Part shown: one piece after another, positions 1-8,473 of the stretch | How positions within the stretch are numbered: the first letter of the stretch is position 1 | How the letters are laid out: the number at the start of each line of letters is the position of its first letter | Translations under genes and position numbers: made by a program | NCBI RefSeq assembly: GCF_014055005.1 | Contig: NZ_CP059570.1 | Coordinates: forward strand, 310,001 to 374,000 | Length of the DNA stretch: 64,000 nt | Direction of reading: 5' to 3' | Source of the DNA: Neisseria dentiae | GTDB taxonomy: Bacteria > Pseudomonadota > Gammaproteobacteria > Burkholderiales > Neisseriaceae | The notes under the pieces: generated by a model | The model's database searches: none | What the model was told of the DNA's origin: nothing | What the model saw: only the letters and a program-made list of their open reading frames with translations

Positions 1-2
1 TC

Positions 3-605
3 GATGCGCAGGGCTATCAGATTATTATGATAGGCCACGCCGGCCACCCCGAAGTGGAAGGCACGATGGGGCAGCTTTCGGAAGGCAGCATGCTTCTGGT
101 GGAAACCGTGGAAGACGTTGCCAAGCTCGAGGTGCGCAACACCGAAAAACTCGCCCATGTGAGCCAAACCACTTTGTCGGTAGACGAAACCCGCGACATC
201 ATCGAAGCCTTGCAGGCGCGTTTTCCGCATATCCGCAGCCCGCATAAAGAAGACATCTGCTACGCCACCACCAACCGCCAAGAAGCGGTAAAAGAGCTGG
301 CCGCGCAATGCGATATCGTGATTGTGGTCGGCTCGCCCAATTCTTCCAACAGCAACCGCCTGCGCGAAGTGGCCGCCCTGCGCGGTGTGGACGCTTATAT
401 GGTGGACAATGCGGGCTATCTGAAACGCGAATGGTTCGAAGGCAAAAACAGCGTGGGCGTAACCGCCGGCGCATCTGCTCCCGAAGTGCTGGTGAAAGAA
501 GTGATTGCCACGATTCAGAGCTGGGGGCATGAAACCGTGCGCGAAGGCGAGGGTGCGGAAGAGAGTATTGTGTTTGTGCTGCCCAAAGCATTGCGGAAAG
601 AATAA
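3..605 (+). CDS. ispH: 4-hydroxy-3-methylbut-2-enyl diphosphate reductase (3' part)
   Basis: This is the C-terminal part of IspH (LytB), the [4Fe-4S] enzyme that makes IPP and DMAPP in the last step of the MEP isoprenoid pathway in the cytoplasm. The frame is open from the first full codon at position 3, so the gene starts outside the window. The visible part has the IGHAGHPEVEGTMGQ motif with its substrate-binding His, one of the cluster cysteines in the segment DICYATTNRQ, and the VVGSPNSSNSNRL motif typical of the family. It ends at TAA 603-605 and is followed by an uptake-sequence terminator. Family assignment is secure; only the start is missing. Confidence 0.96.
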   Translation, partial: DAQGYQIIMIGHAGHPEVEGTMGQLSEGSMLLVETVEDVAKLEVRNTEKLAHVSQTTLSVDETRDIIEALQARFPHIRSPHKEDICYATTNRQEAVKELAAQCDIVIVVGSPNSSNSNRLREVAALRGVDAYMVDNAGYLKREWFEGKNSVGVTAGASAPEVLVKEVIATIQSWGHETVREGEGAEESIVFVLPKALRKE

Positions 606-640
606 TTGCGGAAACGGTTTCGATATATCGGTATTTGCAT

Positions 641-680
641 AAACACAGGCCGTCTGAAAGTTTTCAGACGGCCTGTGTTT
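641..680. terminator. DUS inverted-repeat terminator after ispH
   Basis: Two AGGCCGTCTGAA uptake sequences (647-658 and, inverted, 663-674) lie in a near-perfect 19-bp inverted repeat with a 2-bp centre. It sits between convergent ispH and tsaD, so it probably terminates both. Confidence 0.75.
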
Positions 681-710
681 ATAAATCCATTTCGGTATTG
701 CAAAACATTT

Positions 711-745
711 ACGTCATACTCGGGTCAAACCCGGGCATGGCGCAG
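711..745. repeat. Fragment of dispersed CGTCATRCTCGGG repeat
   Basis: The sequence begins CGTCATACTCGGGTCA and continues into a degenerate complementary half. It matches the internal arm of the MITE-like elements at 7499-7666 and 16710-16875. No terminal repeats are visible here, so this is a remnant. Confidence 0.5.
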
Positions 746-750
746 ATATT

Positions 751-1815
751 TCAGCTTTTCACAATCTCCGCCAGCGGCCAGCGTGGTTTCACATCGAAGC
801 CGCCCGCCGCCTGCGCGTTTTGCAGGCGCATGGCGCCGGCAAAGGCAATCATGGCGCCGTTGTCGGTGCAGTATTCCATCGGCGGAAAATACACGCTCAC
901 CGCTTCGGCGGGCGGTTTGGCGCGGCCTTTGGCGTGCGGTGGCTGCACGGTGAGCGATAGCAGGGTTTCGCGCAGCTTCCAGTTGGCGCCCACGCCGCCG
1001 GCCACCACCAGCGTGCGGAAACCCGTGTCGAGCAGGGCTTTTTGCGACTTGGCCGCCAGCACGTCCACTACTGCGTCTTGAAACGCGCGGCAGATGTCGT
1101 TGCGGGTTTGCTCGGGGATTTCGCCGCCGTTTTCCGCACGCACTTTCTGCACGGCGGTTAATACGGCGGTTTTCAGGCCGGAAAAACTCATCTGCAAGTC
1201 GGGCGAATGCAGCATAGGGCGCGGAAATTCAAACGCATCGGGCGAGCCGAGTTTGGCCAGTTGCGACAGTTTGGCGCCGCCCGGATAGGGCAGGCCGAGC
1301 AGTTTGGCGGTTTTGTCGAAGGCTTCGCCCGCCGCATCGTCAACGCTTTCGCCCAAGAGCGTGTAGTCGCCGATACCCCGCACCGCCATAAACTGCGTAT
1401 GCCCGCCGGAAACCAGCAGTGCCACAAACGGAAAGGCGGGTTTGTCGTCGGCCAGAAGCGGCGAGAGCAGGTGGCCTTCGAGATGGTGCACCGGCACCAC
1501 GGGTTTGCCGAGCGCAAACGCCAGCGCGTTGGCGTAGCCCGAGCCGGCCAGCAGCGCGCCGCCCAAACCCGGCCCCTGCGTGAACGCCACCGCGTCGATG
1601 TCGGCGTAGTCTGCGCCCGCTTCCCGCAGGCAGCTTTGGGTGAGCGGCACCAGGCGGCGGATATGGTCGCGGCTGGCCAGCTCGGGCACTACGCCGCCGT
1701 ATTCGGCGTGCATCGCCATCTGCGTGTGCAGGCGGTGTGCGAGCAGGCCGCGTTCGGTGTCGTAAAGCGCAACGCCGGTTTCGTCGCACGAAGATTCTAT
1801 TCCCAATACCAACAT
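751..1815 (-). CDS. tsaD: tRNA N6-adenosine threonylcarbamoyltransferase
   Basis: TsaD (formerly Gcp) transfers threonylcarbamoyl from TC-AMP to A37 of ANN-decoding tRNAs, together with TsaB and TsaE, in the cytoplasm. The protein is 354 residues, the usual length. It begins with the ASKHA-fold motif GIESSCDETG. The metal-binding H111-x3-H115 pair lies in HHLEGH, followed by LLVSGGHTQ and GGVGANWKLR. An in-frame ATG two codons upstream (1821) would give Met-Ile-Met; I chose 1815 because family members start MLVLGIESS. An uptake sequence lies immediately upstream at 1822-1833. Assignment is very secure. Confidence 0.96.
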   Translation of the reverse strand: MLVLGIESSCDETGVALYDTERGLLAHRLHTQMAMHAEYGGVVPELASRDHIRRLVPLTQSCLREAGADYADIDAVAFTQGPGLGGALLAGSGYANALAFALGKPVVPVHHLEGHLLSPLLADDKPAFPFVALLVSGGHTQFMAVRGIGDYTLLGESVDDAAGEAFDKTAKLLGLPYPGGAKLSQLAKLGSPDAFEFPRPMLHSPDLQMSFSGLKTAVLTAVQKVRAENGGEIPEQTRNDICRAFQDAVVDVLAAKSQKALLDTGFRTLVVAGGVGANWKLRETLLSLTVQPPHAKGRAKPPAEAVSVYFPPMEYCTDNGAMIAFAGAMRLQNAQAAGGFDVKPRWPLAEIVKS

Positions 1816-1892
1816 AATCATCAGGCCGTCTGAAAAGTAAAAGGCGGTATTCTAACGGATTTGCGCCCGCCGTGGCTTGCCGCCCGCGCGCA

Positions 1893-2738
1893 TCAGTAAC
1901 CCAAACGCTGGCAGATGGTCGAAACCAAACCGGCTTGGTTGAGGGTGTAGAAATGCAGGCTGGGCGCGCCTTCGCGCAGCAGGCGCTCGCACATGTCGGT
2001 TACCACGTCGAGCGCCAGCGCTTTGATGGAGGCGGTGTCGTCGGCATACGATTGCAGCTTCAGCCGCAGCCAGCGGGGGATTTCGGCGCCGCAGGTGTCG
2101 GAAAAGCGCGCCAGTTTGGAAAAGCTGGCAATCGGCATGATGCCGGGGATAATTGGAATATCCACGCCGCGCCCGTGCACGTCGTCCACGAAGCGGAAAT
2201 AAGCGTCGGCGTTGTAAAAATATTGGGTGATGGCCGAATCGGCGCCGGCTTTGGCTTTGCGCACGAAGTTGTTCAAGTCGTCTTCGGCGCTGCGCGCCTG
2301 CGGGTGGTATTCGGGGTAGGCGGCCACTTCGATGTGGAAGTCGCTGCCGAACTCGGTTTTAATCAATGAAACCAGTTCGTTGGCGTAACGCAGGCCGCCC
2401 AGCCCCGCGCCCATGCCGGAGGGGATGTCGCCGCGCAGGGCAACGATGTGGCGCACGCCGAGGGATTTGTATTCGTTGAGCAGGTTGATGATTTCCTGCG
2501 GCTGCATGCCCACGCAGGGCAGGTGGGGAGCGGCGGCCACGCCTTCGCTCAAGATATCTTGAATCGCCTGCATGGTGCCTTCTTTGGTGGAACCGCCCGC
2601 TCCGGAGGTGCAGGAAAAGAATTCGGGGTCGAACTGGCTTAACTGCTTGCGCGTAATTACTTGCTTGGCGCGGCCTTCGGGGGTGCGGGTGGGGAAAAAT
2701 TCAAAACTCAGTTTTTTGCGTTGCTTGCTGCTTAACAT
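1893..2738 (-). CDS. metF: 5,10-methylenetetrahydrofolate reductase
   Basis: MetF reduces 5,10-methylene-THF to 5-methyl-THF with FAD, supplying the methyl group for methionine synthesis. The 281-residue protein has the N-terminal FEFFPTRTPEG motif (catalytic Glu region), CVGMQPQEI, and the RGDIPSG and QYFYNADAYFRF segments of the TIM-barrel reductase. The frame stays open upstream to 2918, but that extension reads through a foldback repeat (2774-2941) and has no family similarity. I therefore use ATG 2738, which starts MLSSKQRKKLSFEFF. The repeat ends only 35 bp upstream of this codon, so it may carry or disturb the promoter. Confidence 0.95.
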   Translation of the reverse strand: MLSSKQRKKLSFEFFPTRTPEGRAKQVITRKQLSQFDPEFFSCTSGAGGSTKEGTMQAIQDILSEGVAAAPHLPCVGMQPQEIINLLNEYKSLGVRHIVALRGDIPSGMGAGLGGLRYANELVSLIKTEFGSDFHIEVAAYPEYHPQARSAEDDLNNFVRKAKAGADSAITQYFYNADAYFRFVDDVHGRGVDIPIIPGIMPIASFSKLARFSDTCGAEIPRWLRLKLQSYADDTASIKALALDVVTDMCERLLREGAPSLHFYTLNQAGLVSTICQRLGY

Positions 2739-2773
2739 GGTGCGGCCTTTTGGTTTTCGGTTTTCAGTATGCC

Positions 2774-2941
2774 CTAGGGAGTGTAGTTCAGAAAGCTTGC
2801 GAAGCGGTTTTTTGAGGAAAAATCCGCAGATGCAAGGCAAAAAGCACAGCAAGATTGGATATCTTGCGAGCATTTGTAACGCCGCAGATGCGGATTTTAA
2901 CCAAAAATACCGCCGCAATGCCTTCTGACTGCACTCCTTAG
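2774..2941. repeat. 168-bp foldback (MITE-like) element upstream of metF
   Basis: The ends are imperfect inverted repeats of about 57 bp. The left begins CTAGGGAGTGTAGTTCAGAA; the right, read in reverse, begins CTAAGGAGTGCAGTCAGAA. Both arms then contain a GCGGT...AAAATCCGCA core followed by a TGC. The centre holds GCAAGATTGGATATCTTGC, itself a short palindrome. No open frame of its own is seen. This looks like a non-autonomous mobile repeat, although no clear target duplication is visible. Confidence 0.6.
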
Positions 2942-3160
2942 ATTATGCGGCATGATGTTTTTAAATCAAGCGCTAATGCGCGGTGTTTGCGTGAAAAATA
3001 TTTGTTCGGATATGAATCGGATTGTTGCGCGCGGCAAAAGGGAAATGTTTTCAGACGGCCTTCTTTAAAGATATCCGGCAAAGCTTTTGGTTTTTGAAAC
3101 ACCAAACGCCTGCGCCGCATTTGCCGGCATTCACCCGAATATCGGTTATTGCGGCGGAAC

Positions 3161-3192
3161 AAAAAATACTCGGGCAGAGCCCGAGTATTTTT
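3161..3192. terminator. Intrinsic terminator downstream of the polyamine-binding gene
   Basis: A perfect 13-bp stem, AAAATACTCGGGC with its complement, has a 3-nt AGA loop and T/A tracts on both sides. It lies 60 bp past the stop of the minus-strand gene at 3253. The rest of 2942-3252 holds one uptake sequence (about 3051-3062) and no gene that I can see. Confidence 0.75.
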
Positions 3193-3252
3193 GAAAACAA
3201 ATATTTCCATGCTTCAAGCGGGTTGGCAAAGTGCTTCCCGCCTTCGTGCTTA

Positions 3253-4413
3253 TTATTTGTTGGCTTTCAAGCCCTGCCACAGGCGCACGCTCAGTTTGAC
3301 GGCGTCGGCCGATTTGGGCAGCACCACGAAGCTCTTGGCTTTCACTTCTTCGCTGGGGAAGATGGAGTTGTCGTCGGAATATTGTTTTTCCATCAGTTCG
3401 CGCGCGGGTTTGCTGGCGGGGGCGTAGGTAACGAAGTTGCCGTTTTGCGCCGCCACTTTCGGATCGAGCGTGTAGTTGATGTATTTGTGGGCGTTAACAA
3501 CGTTTTGCGCGTCTTTCGGGATCATAAACGAATCGATCCAGATGCCCACGCCGGTTTTCGGGGTGAGCACTTCGATGTTCACGCCGTTTTTCGCATCTTT
3601 GGCGCGGTTTTTGGCAATGTTGAGGTCGCCGCCGTAGCCTACGGATACGCACAGGTTGCCGGCCGCCATATCGTCGATATAGCCGGAGGAGCTGAAGCGT
3701 TTAACGTCGGGGCGAACTTTTTTCATCAGCTCGATTGCGGCTTTCAAGTCGTCGGCGTTTTCGCTGTTCGGGTCTTTGCCCAGATAGTTCAGCGCCAGCG
3801 GAATCTGCTCGGTGGGGCTGTCGAAGAAGCTGATGCCGCAAGATTTCAGTTTGGCGGTGTATTCGGGGTTGAACACCAAATCCCATTCGTTGGCGGGCAA
3901 CTGGTCGGTGCCGAGCGCTTTTTTCACTTGGTCTTTGTTGATGGCCAGCGTGTTGATGCCCCAGAAGTAGGGCACGGCATATTTGTTGCCGGGATCGACT
4001 TTGTCCATCATCGCCATCAGGTCGGGATCAAGATTGGCATAGTTGGGGATCAGGTTTTTGTCGATTTCCTGATAGGCGCCGGCTTTAATCTGGCGGCCCA
4101 CGTTGGCAATCGAGGGCGCCACCAAATCGTAACCCGATCTGCCGGTTAATACTTTGGCTTCGAGCGTTTCGTTGCTGTCGTAATAGTCGTAGCGCACTTT
4201 CACGCCGTTGGCTTTTTCAAATTCGGTGATGGTGGCGGGATCGACATAGTCGGACCAGTTATAGATGTTGAGGTTGGCTGTTCCCTCAGCAGAAGTTTGC
4301 TGCGCGCCGCTTGCCGGTGTGTCGCCTGCCTGTTGGGTGCCGGAGCCGCCCGATCCGCCGCAGGCGGCCAGAAACAGGCTTGCCAGCGCAGAAAACAATA
4401 AAGTTTTTTTCAT
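3253..4413 (-). CDS. Spermidine/putrescine-binding lipoprotein (PotF/PotD-like)
   Basis: This is the solute-binding protein of a polyamine ABC transporter, acting in the periplasm as a membrane-anchored lipoprotein. It has 386 residues. The lipobox LFLAAC puts the lipidated Cys at position 18, followed by a Gly/Ser-rich linker. The mature part starts NIYNWSDYVDPATITEFEK, the hallmark of the PotD/PotF family, and has DSNETLEAK and the YDLVAPS segment. ATG 4413 is chosen because it gives the signal peptide and has AAGGA nearby; a longer open frame runs to 4491. No permease or ATPase gene is adjacent, as is common in Neisseria where several orphan Pot binding proteins occur. The substrate cannot be settled from sequence. 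Confidence 0.92.
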   Translation of the reverse strand: MKKTLLFSALASLFLAACGGSGGSGTQQAGDTPASGAQQTSAEGTANLNIYNWSDYVDPATITEFEKANGVKVRYDYYDSNETLEAKVLTGRSGYDLVAPSIANVGRQIKAGAYQEIDKNLIPNYANLDPDLMAMMDKVDPGNKYAVPYFWGINTLAINKDQVKKALGTDQLPANEWDLVFNPEYTAKLKSCGISFFDSPTEQIPLALNYLGKDPNSENADDLKAAIELMKKVRPDVKRFSSSGYIDDMAAGNLCVSVGYGGDLNIAKNRAKDAKNGVNIEVLTPKTGVGIWIDSFMIPKDAQNVVNAHKYINYTLDPKVAAQNGNFVTYAPASKPARELMEKQYSDDNSIFPSEEVKAKSFVVLPKSADAVKLSVRLWQGLKANK

Positions 4414-4727
4414 CTTTTTATCCTTCAAAAAAACGTACCGTTTGCGTGGTACAAAAAAATAGAGAAATATGTAAACGGCACCTTGCCGCATACAGCAGGC
4501 GCCGGCTGGCCGGCGTAGTGCGGATTAAACGGCAAAAGCCTTTCAGATGCAATACCTTAGCGCGTAAAAACCAACGTTTTTTAACACATTTTCAGATAGG
4601 CGTTTCATCATAAACAAAAATTTTTTTCACGCGGTGCCGCAGCAGCTGCGCGCACCGTGGCGGATTTGTCAAAACCCCTGCATTTATGGGAAAATCGCCC
4701 GATTGAATTTTATGCAAAGGGCGAACG
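4414..4727. other. Intergenic region between divergent potF-like and rppH
   Basis: This region of about 314 bp separates two divergent genes and must carry both promoters. I see T-rich stretches (near 4575-4630) and no open frame with family similarity. No clear operator was recognised. Confidence 0.5.
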
Positions 4728-5246
4728 ATGCTCGACCGTGAAGGATATCGCCCCAACGTCGGTATTATCTTAACCAACGACCGCAACGAGGTTTTCTGGG
4801 GCAAACGCGTGCGCGAACATTCGTGGCAGTTTCCGCAAGGCGGCATCAAACCGGGGGAAAGCCCCGAAACGGCGATGTACCGCGAACTTTTGGAAGAAGT
4901 GGGCCTGCTGCCGCACCATGTAAAGATTTTGGGCCGCACGCGCGACTGGCTGCGCTACGACGTGCCTTCGCACTGGGTGCGCCGCGAATGGCGCGGCTCC
5001 TACCGCGGCCAGAAGCAGATTTGGTATCTGCTGCGCCTTATCGGCCGCGAAAGCGACGTGCATCTGCGCGCCACAAGCCACCCCGAGTTCGACGGCTGGC
5101 GCTGGCACCAATATTGGGCGCCCATAGATGAGGTAATTGATTTCAAACGGGATGTATATGCGGGCGCTTTAAGCGAGTTGTCGCGCTTTCTGCGCGGTTT
5201 GGAAACATTGGAAGAATTCAACCGCAGGCAGTCGGCAGAGCGCTGA
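4728..5246 (+). CDS. rppH: RNA 5'-pyrophosphohydrolase (Nudix)
   Basis: RppH removes pyrophosphate from the 5' end of triphosphorylated mRNA and so starts RNase E-dependent decay. The 172-residue protein starts MLDREGYRPNVGIIL, as in RppH/NudH. It contains a complete Nudix box from G38 to about L60: G38-x5-E44-x7-R52-E53, then E56-E57-x-G59. The segment FWGKR followed by WQFPQGGI is typical of RppH rather than other Nudix enzymes. An uptake-sequence hairpin follows the stop. Confidence 0.95.
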   Translation: MLDREGYRPNVGIILTNDRNEVFWGKRVREHSWQFPQGGIKPGESPETAMYRELLEEVGLLPHHVKILGRTRDWLRYDVPSHWVRREWRGSYRGQKQIWYLLRLIGRESDVHLRATSHPEFDGWRWHQYWAPIDEVIDFKRDVYAGALSELSRFLRGLETLEEFNRRQSAER

Positions 5247-5269
5247 GCGCGCTTGTTTAACCACGCATT

Positions 5270-5319
5270 CAGGCCGTCTGAATATCCGCACGGCAACCGG
5301 CGGTTTTTCAGACGGCCTG
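5270..5319. terminator. DUS hairpin after rppH
   Basis: Inverted AGGCCGTCTGAA copies are separated by about 24 bp that themselves contain complementary CCG-rich bits. The downstream TGTTTT gives a weak U tract. It probably ends rppH transcription. Confidence 0.65.
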
Positions 5320-5374
5320 TTTTGTGCAGATAATGTTGCCTATACAGAAGGCCGTCTGAAAGAGGGCAGAAACC

Positions 5375-5827
5375 ATGTATGACCACGTGCAATTCCACAC
5401 CGACGAAAACTATCCCGCCGGCCTGCCGCCGGAAAACGCGGCCACCCATATCGGCATGTATTGGGCGTGGGCGGCATCGCAAGGCCTCACCAACCCCGTT
5501 TGGCAGAGCGCGCCCGAAACCGCCGCCGATTTCGCCGCCATGCTCGAAGGCGGCATCAGCGGCGCCGAATTTCTGCGCCGCCATATGGACGGCGCACTCA
5601 CGCGCGACGATTTCAACGATTTCGGCCAACGTTTTACCGACTTTTATTACGACGACGAAGAAGACGGCTACGGTGCGTTTATGGAAGACTATGTGCGCAC
5701 CATGAACACCCCCGCGCTCGGCAGTTTTTACCATGTTGCCGACAACGCCGAAAACCGCGCCGCTTTGGAAGCCGTGTTCCAAGCCGCTTTTGAAGCGTGG
5801 GATGCCAGCCTGCGCAGCAAACGTTAG
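5375..5827 (+). CDS. Conserved hypothetical acidic protein
   Basis: This 150-residue protein starts MYDHVQFHTDENYPAGLP and has no signal peptide or membrane segment. It is strongly acidic, with a run DDEEDG near residue 92, and rich in aromatic residues. The N-terminal pattern of a YDH...FH segment, an amphipathic THIGMYWAWA stretch and a middle RFTDFYYDD segment resembles a widespread family of uncharacterised cytosolic proteins, but I do not recognise a function. The ATG lies 12 bp after an uptake sequence. It is followed within 22 bp by the glycosyltransferase gene, so the two may be cotranscribed. The reading frame shows consistent Neisseria codon usage, so it is very likely real. Confidence 0.8.
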   Translation: MYDHVQFHTDENYPAGLPPENAATHIGMYWAWAASQGLTNPVWQSAPETAADFAAMLEGGISGAEFLRRHMDGALTRDDFNDFGQRFTDFYYDDEEDGYGAFMEDYVRTMNTPALGSFYHVADNAENRAALEAVFQAAFEAWDASLRSKR

Positions 5828-5849
5828 GCCGTCTGAAAGAATAAACACT

Positions 5850-6905
5850 ATGTCTGCCAAACCCTTAGCCATCAGCATCAATTGCTTCCGCCGCGGCGGC
5901 GGCATGGAAAGCTACACTTTCGATTTGGTGCGCCATCTCACCGGCGGCGGCCGCAGCGTGCGTGTTTATGCGGCGCAATTCGATGCCGCCTTGCCCGAAT
6001 ACGCCCACATCGAACCTTGTTTGGTCAAGCAGAGGCTGGTGCCCAAAAAACTCAGGCCGTTTTTCTTTTCCGCCCAATTGCAGCCGCACCGCCGCCCCGA
6101 AGAGCAGCTGATAGCCTGCAACCCCAGCGACCATGCCGCCGTATTCGTTTGCGGCGGCACGCATCTTGGTTATCTGCGCAACATGGGCAAAACCGCCAAC
6201 CCGATCGACAAACTAACCGTTTGCCGCAACCGCAGCAATTACGCCACCGCCCGCTCCATCATGGCGCACTCGGCGATGATGCAGCGCGAACTGGTGGAGC
6301 TTTACGGCATCGATTCTGCCAAAATCCGTGTGGTTTATCCGCCTGCCGACACCCGCCGCTTCTACCCCGATGCCGGGTCGGCTGCCGCCACGCGCCGCCG
6401 CTACGGTTTTCGCGACGATGAAACCGTTTTCCTGTTTCCGTCCACCGGTCATACGCGCAAAGGTTTGGATTTGCTGGCTGCTTTTTTCGAGCACACCGAT
6501 TTGCCGGTCAAGCTCGCCGTTGCAGGCTCGCCCTTGCCGCGCCCGATGAAAAACACGGTGGAACTGGGCTTCTGCGACGATATGCCCGCCCTTTACCGCG
6601 CCGCCGACTACACTATTATGGCATCGCTCTACGAGCCGTTCGGTTTGGTGGGCGTAGAATCGGTGTTGAGCGGCACCCGCGTGGTTTTATCGGACAATAT
6701 GGCCTGCACCGAAGTGATGAACGGCGGCGCCGGCTTTTTCTTTTCCCGCGAAAACCCCGAAACCCTGGCCGAGGCCGTACGGCAGGCGGCAGCCCTCAAG
6801 CAGGCGGGCGGCCATAAAATCGCCGAGCCGCTGCAAGCCTTAACCTACAATCCCGATGTGGCGCACCATATAGCCGGGTTGGATGCCATGTTGCAGGCCG
6901 TCTGA
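5850..6905 (+). CDS. Glycosyltransferase family 4 (probable LOS core transferase)
   Basis: This is a GT-B fold, family 4 glycosyltransferase of 351 residues, expected on the cytoplasmic face of the inner membrane. The N-terminus has the donor-domain motif FRRGGGMESYTFDLVRHL, as in WaaG-type core glucosyltransferases. The C-terminal half has GHTRKGLDLL and the E-x7-E element ASLYEPFGLVGVESVLSG that binds the nucleotide sugar. Twelve bases downstream lies gmhB, which makes the heptose precursor, so transfer of a core sugar in lipooligosaccharide is the likely job; the exact sugar is not visible. ATG 5850 follows an uptake sequence, and the stop TGA is itself inside an uptake sequence (6896-6907), giving a C-terminal Ala-Val. 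Confidence 0.85.
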   Translation: MSAKPLAISINCFRRGGGMESYTFDLVRHLTGGGRSVRVYAAQFDAALPEYAHIEPCLVKQRLVPKKLRPFFFSAQLQPHRRPEEQLIACNPSDHAAVFVCGGTHLGYLRNMGKTANPIDKLTVCRNRSNYATARSIMAHSAMMQRELVELYGIDSAKIRVVYPPADTRRFYPDAGSAAATRRRYGFRDDETVFLFPSTGHTRKGLDLLAAFFEHTDLPVKLAVAGSPLPRPMKNTVELGFCDDMPALYRAADYTIMASLYEPFGLVGVESVLSGTRVVLSDNMACTEVMNGGAGFFFSRENPETLAEAVRQAAALKQAGGHKIAEPLQALTYNPDVAHHIAGLDAMLQAV

Positions 6906-6917
6906 AAAGGAAAACAC

Positions 6918-7487
6918 ATGAAACTGATTATTCTCGACCGCGACGGCGTGATTAACCACGACCGCGACGATTTTGTAAAATCCGCCGACGAATGGGTGCC
7001 GATAGAGGGCAGCATGGATGCCGTTGCCTTTCTCACCGAGGCGGGTTACACCCTGGCCGTGGCCACCAACCAATCCGGCATAGGCCGCAATTATTTCACC
7101 GTGGAAACCCTCACCGAAATGCACGCCAAAATGCACCGGCTGGTGCAGCAGGCAGGCGGAAAAATCGACGGTATCTGGTTCTGCCCCCACACCGCCGCCG
7201 ACAACTGCGGCTGCCGCAAACCCAAGCCAGGCATGATTGCCGACATTATCGAGCGTTTCAACGCCGAAGCCGCCGACACCTGGCTGGTGGGCGACAGCCT
7301 GCGCGATTTGCAGGCCATCGACGCGGTGGGCGGCAAGCCCGCGCTGGTGCTCACCGGCAAAGGCAAAAAAACGCTGGAAAACGAAGGCGACCGTCTGCCG
7401 GAAAACACGCAGGTGTTCGACAACCTGCTGGCGTTTTCGCAATACGTTATGCAGGAGAAAGCCGCCGGAGAAGCCAAAGAAACCTGA
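6918..7487 (+). CDS. gmhB: D-glycero-beta-D-manno-heptose-1,7-bisphosphate 7-phosphatase
   Basis: GmhB is a HAD-family phosphatase that removes the 7-phosphate from heptose bisphosphate in ADP-heptose synthesis. The 189-residue protein starts MKLIILDRDGVIN with the nucleophile Asp8 and acid/base Asp10. ATNQSGIGR supplies motif II, and a zinc site is formed by CPHTAADNCGCRKPKPG (Cys-x-His...Cys-x-Cys). GDSLRDLQAI gives the last HAD motif. The other ADP-heptose genes, hldA and hldD, lie at the far end of the window. Confidence 0.94.
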   Translation: MKLIILDRDGVINHDRDDFVKSADEWVPIEGSMDAVAFLTEAGYTLAVATNQSGIGRNYFTVETLTEMHAKMHRLVQQAGGKIDGIWFCPHTAADNCGCRKPKPGMIADIIERFNAEAADTWLVGDSLRDLQAIDAVGGKPALVLTGKGKKTLENEGDRLPENTQVFDNLLAFSQYVMQEKAAGEAKET

Positions 7488-7498
7488 TGCCGGCAAGT

Positions 7499-7666
7499 TG
7501 AGGCCTTTGCGAGCCATATCGATATTGCAAACACTCTGCGTCATGCCCGGGCTTGAGCCGAACATCTTTTGGTTTCGCAAAGAAATAAATAGAGATACTC
7601 GGGTCAAGCCCGAGTATGACGACAGTAGGATTTTTCAGACGGCCTAAACGACTTGCAAAGGCCTCA
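7499..7666. repeat. 168-bp MITE-like element A (TGAGGCCTTTGC ends)
   Basis: Perfect 12-bp terminal inverted repeats TGAGGCCTTTGC are at 7499-7510 and, inverted, 7655-7666. Inside are two inverted arms, CGTCATGCCCGGGCTTGA (about 7539) and its partner ending TCAAGCCCGAGTATGACG (about 7622), plus a single uptake sequence near the right end. The layout matches element B (16710-16875). The rest of the gmhB-plsC gap, 7667-7738, has one further uptake sequence and no gene. Confidence 0.65.
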
Positions 7667-7738
7667 GCCCAAACAACGTTGGATTTTTCTACAACCCAAG
7701 CCGTCTGAAAAAACACCCGCAACCCACAGGAACCCCGA

Positions 7739-8473
7739 ATGCTTTATATCCGCAACCTTATCTACTGGCTGGTGCTGGTGCTGATTACCCCGCCGATGTT
7801 TATCCTGATATTGCCCGCCGCCCTGATACCCAAAGGCGCCAATTACGTTGGCCGTGCATGGGCGCTGGTGCTGGTGTGGCTGCTGAAGAACATCGTCGGC
7901 CTCACATACCGCGTGGAAGGCCGCGAAAACATTCCCGCGCGGCCGTCGATTATTTGCAGCAAGCACCAATCGGGCTGGGAAACTTTGGCGTTTCAAGAAA
8001 TTTTCCCCCTGCATGTTTTCGTGGCCAAAAGAGAGCTGTTTAAAATCCCGTTTTTCGGCTGGGGGTTGAAACTGGCCAACACCATAGGCATAGACCGCAG
8101 CAACCGCACCCAAGCCAACCGCCGGCTGATGGAGCAGGGCTTGGCGCGCAAAAAAGAAGGTTTTTGGATTACCATCTTCCCCGAAGGCACCCGTTTGCCG
8201 CCCGGCCAACGCGGCAAATACAAACTCGGCGGCGCGCGCATGGCGCAGATGTTTGAAATGGACTTAGTGCCCGTGGCGCTCAACAGCGGCGAATTCTGGC
8301 CGAAAAACTCGTTTTGGAAATATCCCGGCGAAATCACCGTGGTTATCGGCAAACCCGTCGCCTACAACAGCGGCGCGCCCGAAGAAGTAATGGCGCAATG
8401 CGAAAGCTGGATTGAAGCGCAGCAGCAAAGAATCGGCGGCAGGGGGCCGTTTGCAGCCCTCAAGGCCGTCTGA
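7739..8473 (+). CDS. plsC: 1-acyl-sn-glycerol-3-phosphate acyltransferase
   Basis: PlsC (NlaA in Neisseria) acylates lysophosphatidic acid to phosphatidic acid at the inner membrane. The protein has 244 residues with an N-terminal hydrophobic segment (about 5-28). The acyltransferase motif I reads SKHQSGWE, that is H-x4-E instead of the commoner H-x4-D, which I recall as usual for this subgroup. FPEGTRLPPGQ gives motif III and the region around VPVALNSGEFW gives motif IV. The stop TGA falls inside an uptake sequence (8463-8474), which fixes the C-terminal Ala-Val. The start of the next gene is 22 bp on. Confidence 0.93.
   Translation: MLYIRNLIYWLVLVLITPPMFILILPAALIPKGANYVGRAWALVLVWLLKNIVGLTYRVEGRENIPARPSIICSKHQSGWETLAFQEIFPLHVFVAKRELFKIPFFGWGLKLANTIGIDRSNRTQANRRLMEQGLARKKEGFWITIFPEGTRLPPGQRGKYKLGGARMAQMFEMDLVPVALNSGEFWPKNSFWKYPGEITVVIGKPVAYNSGAPEEVMAQCESWIEAQQQRIGGRGPFAALKAV

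Noticed and set aside
2739..2918. N-terminal extension of metF
   Set aside because: The open frame crosses the foldback repeat and has no family similarity; MLSSKQRKKLSFEFF at 2738 is the canonical start.
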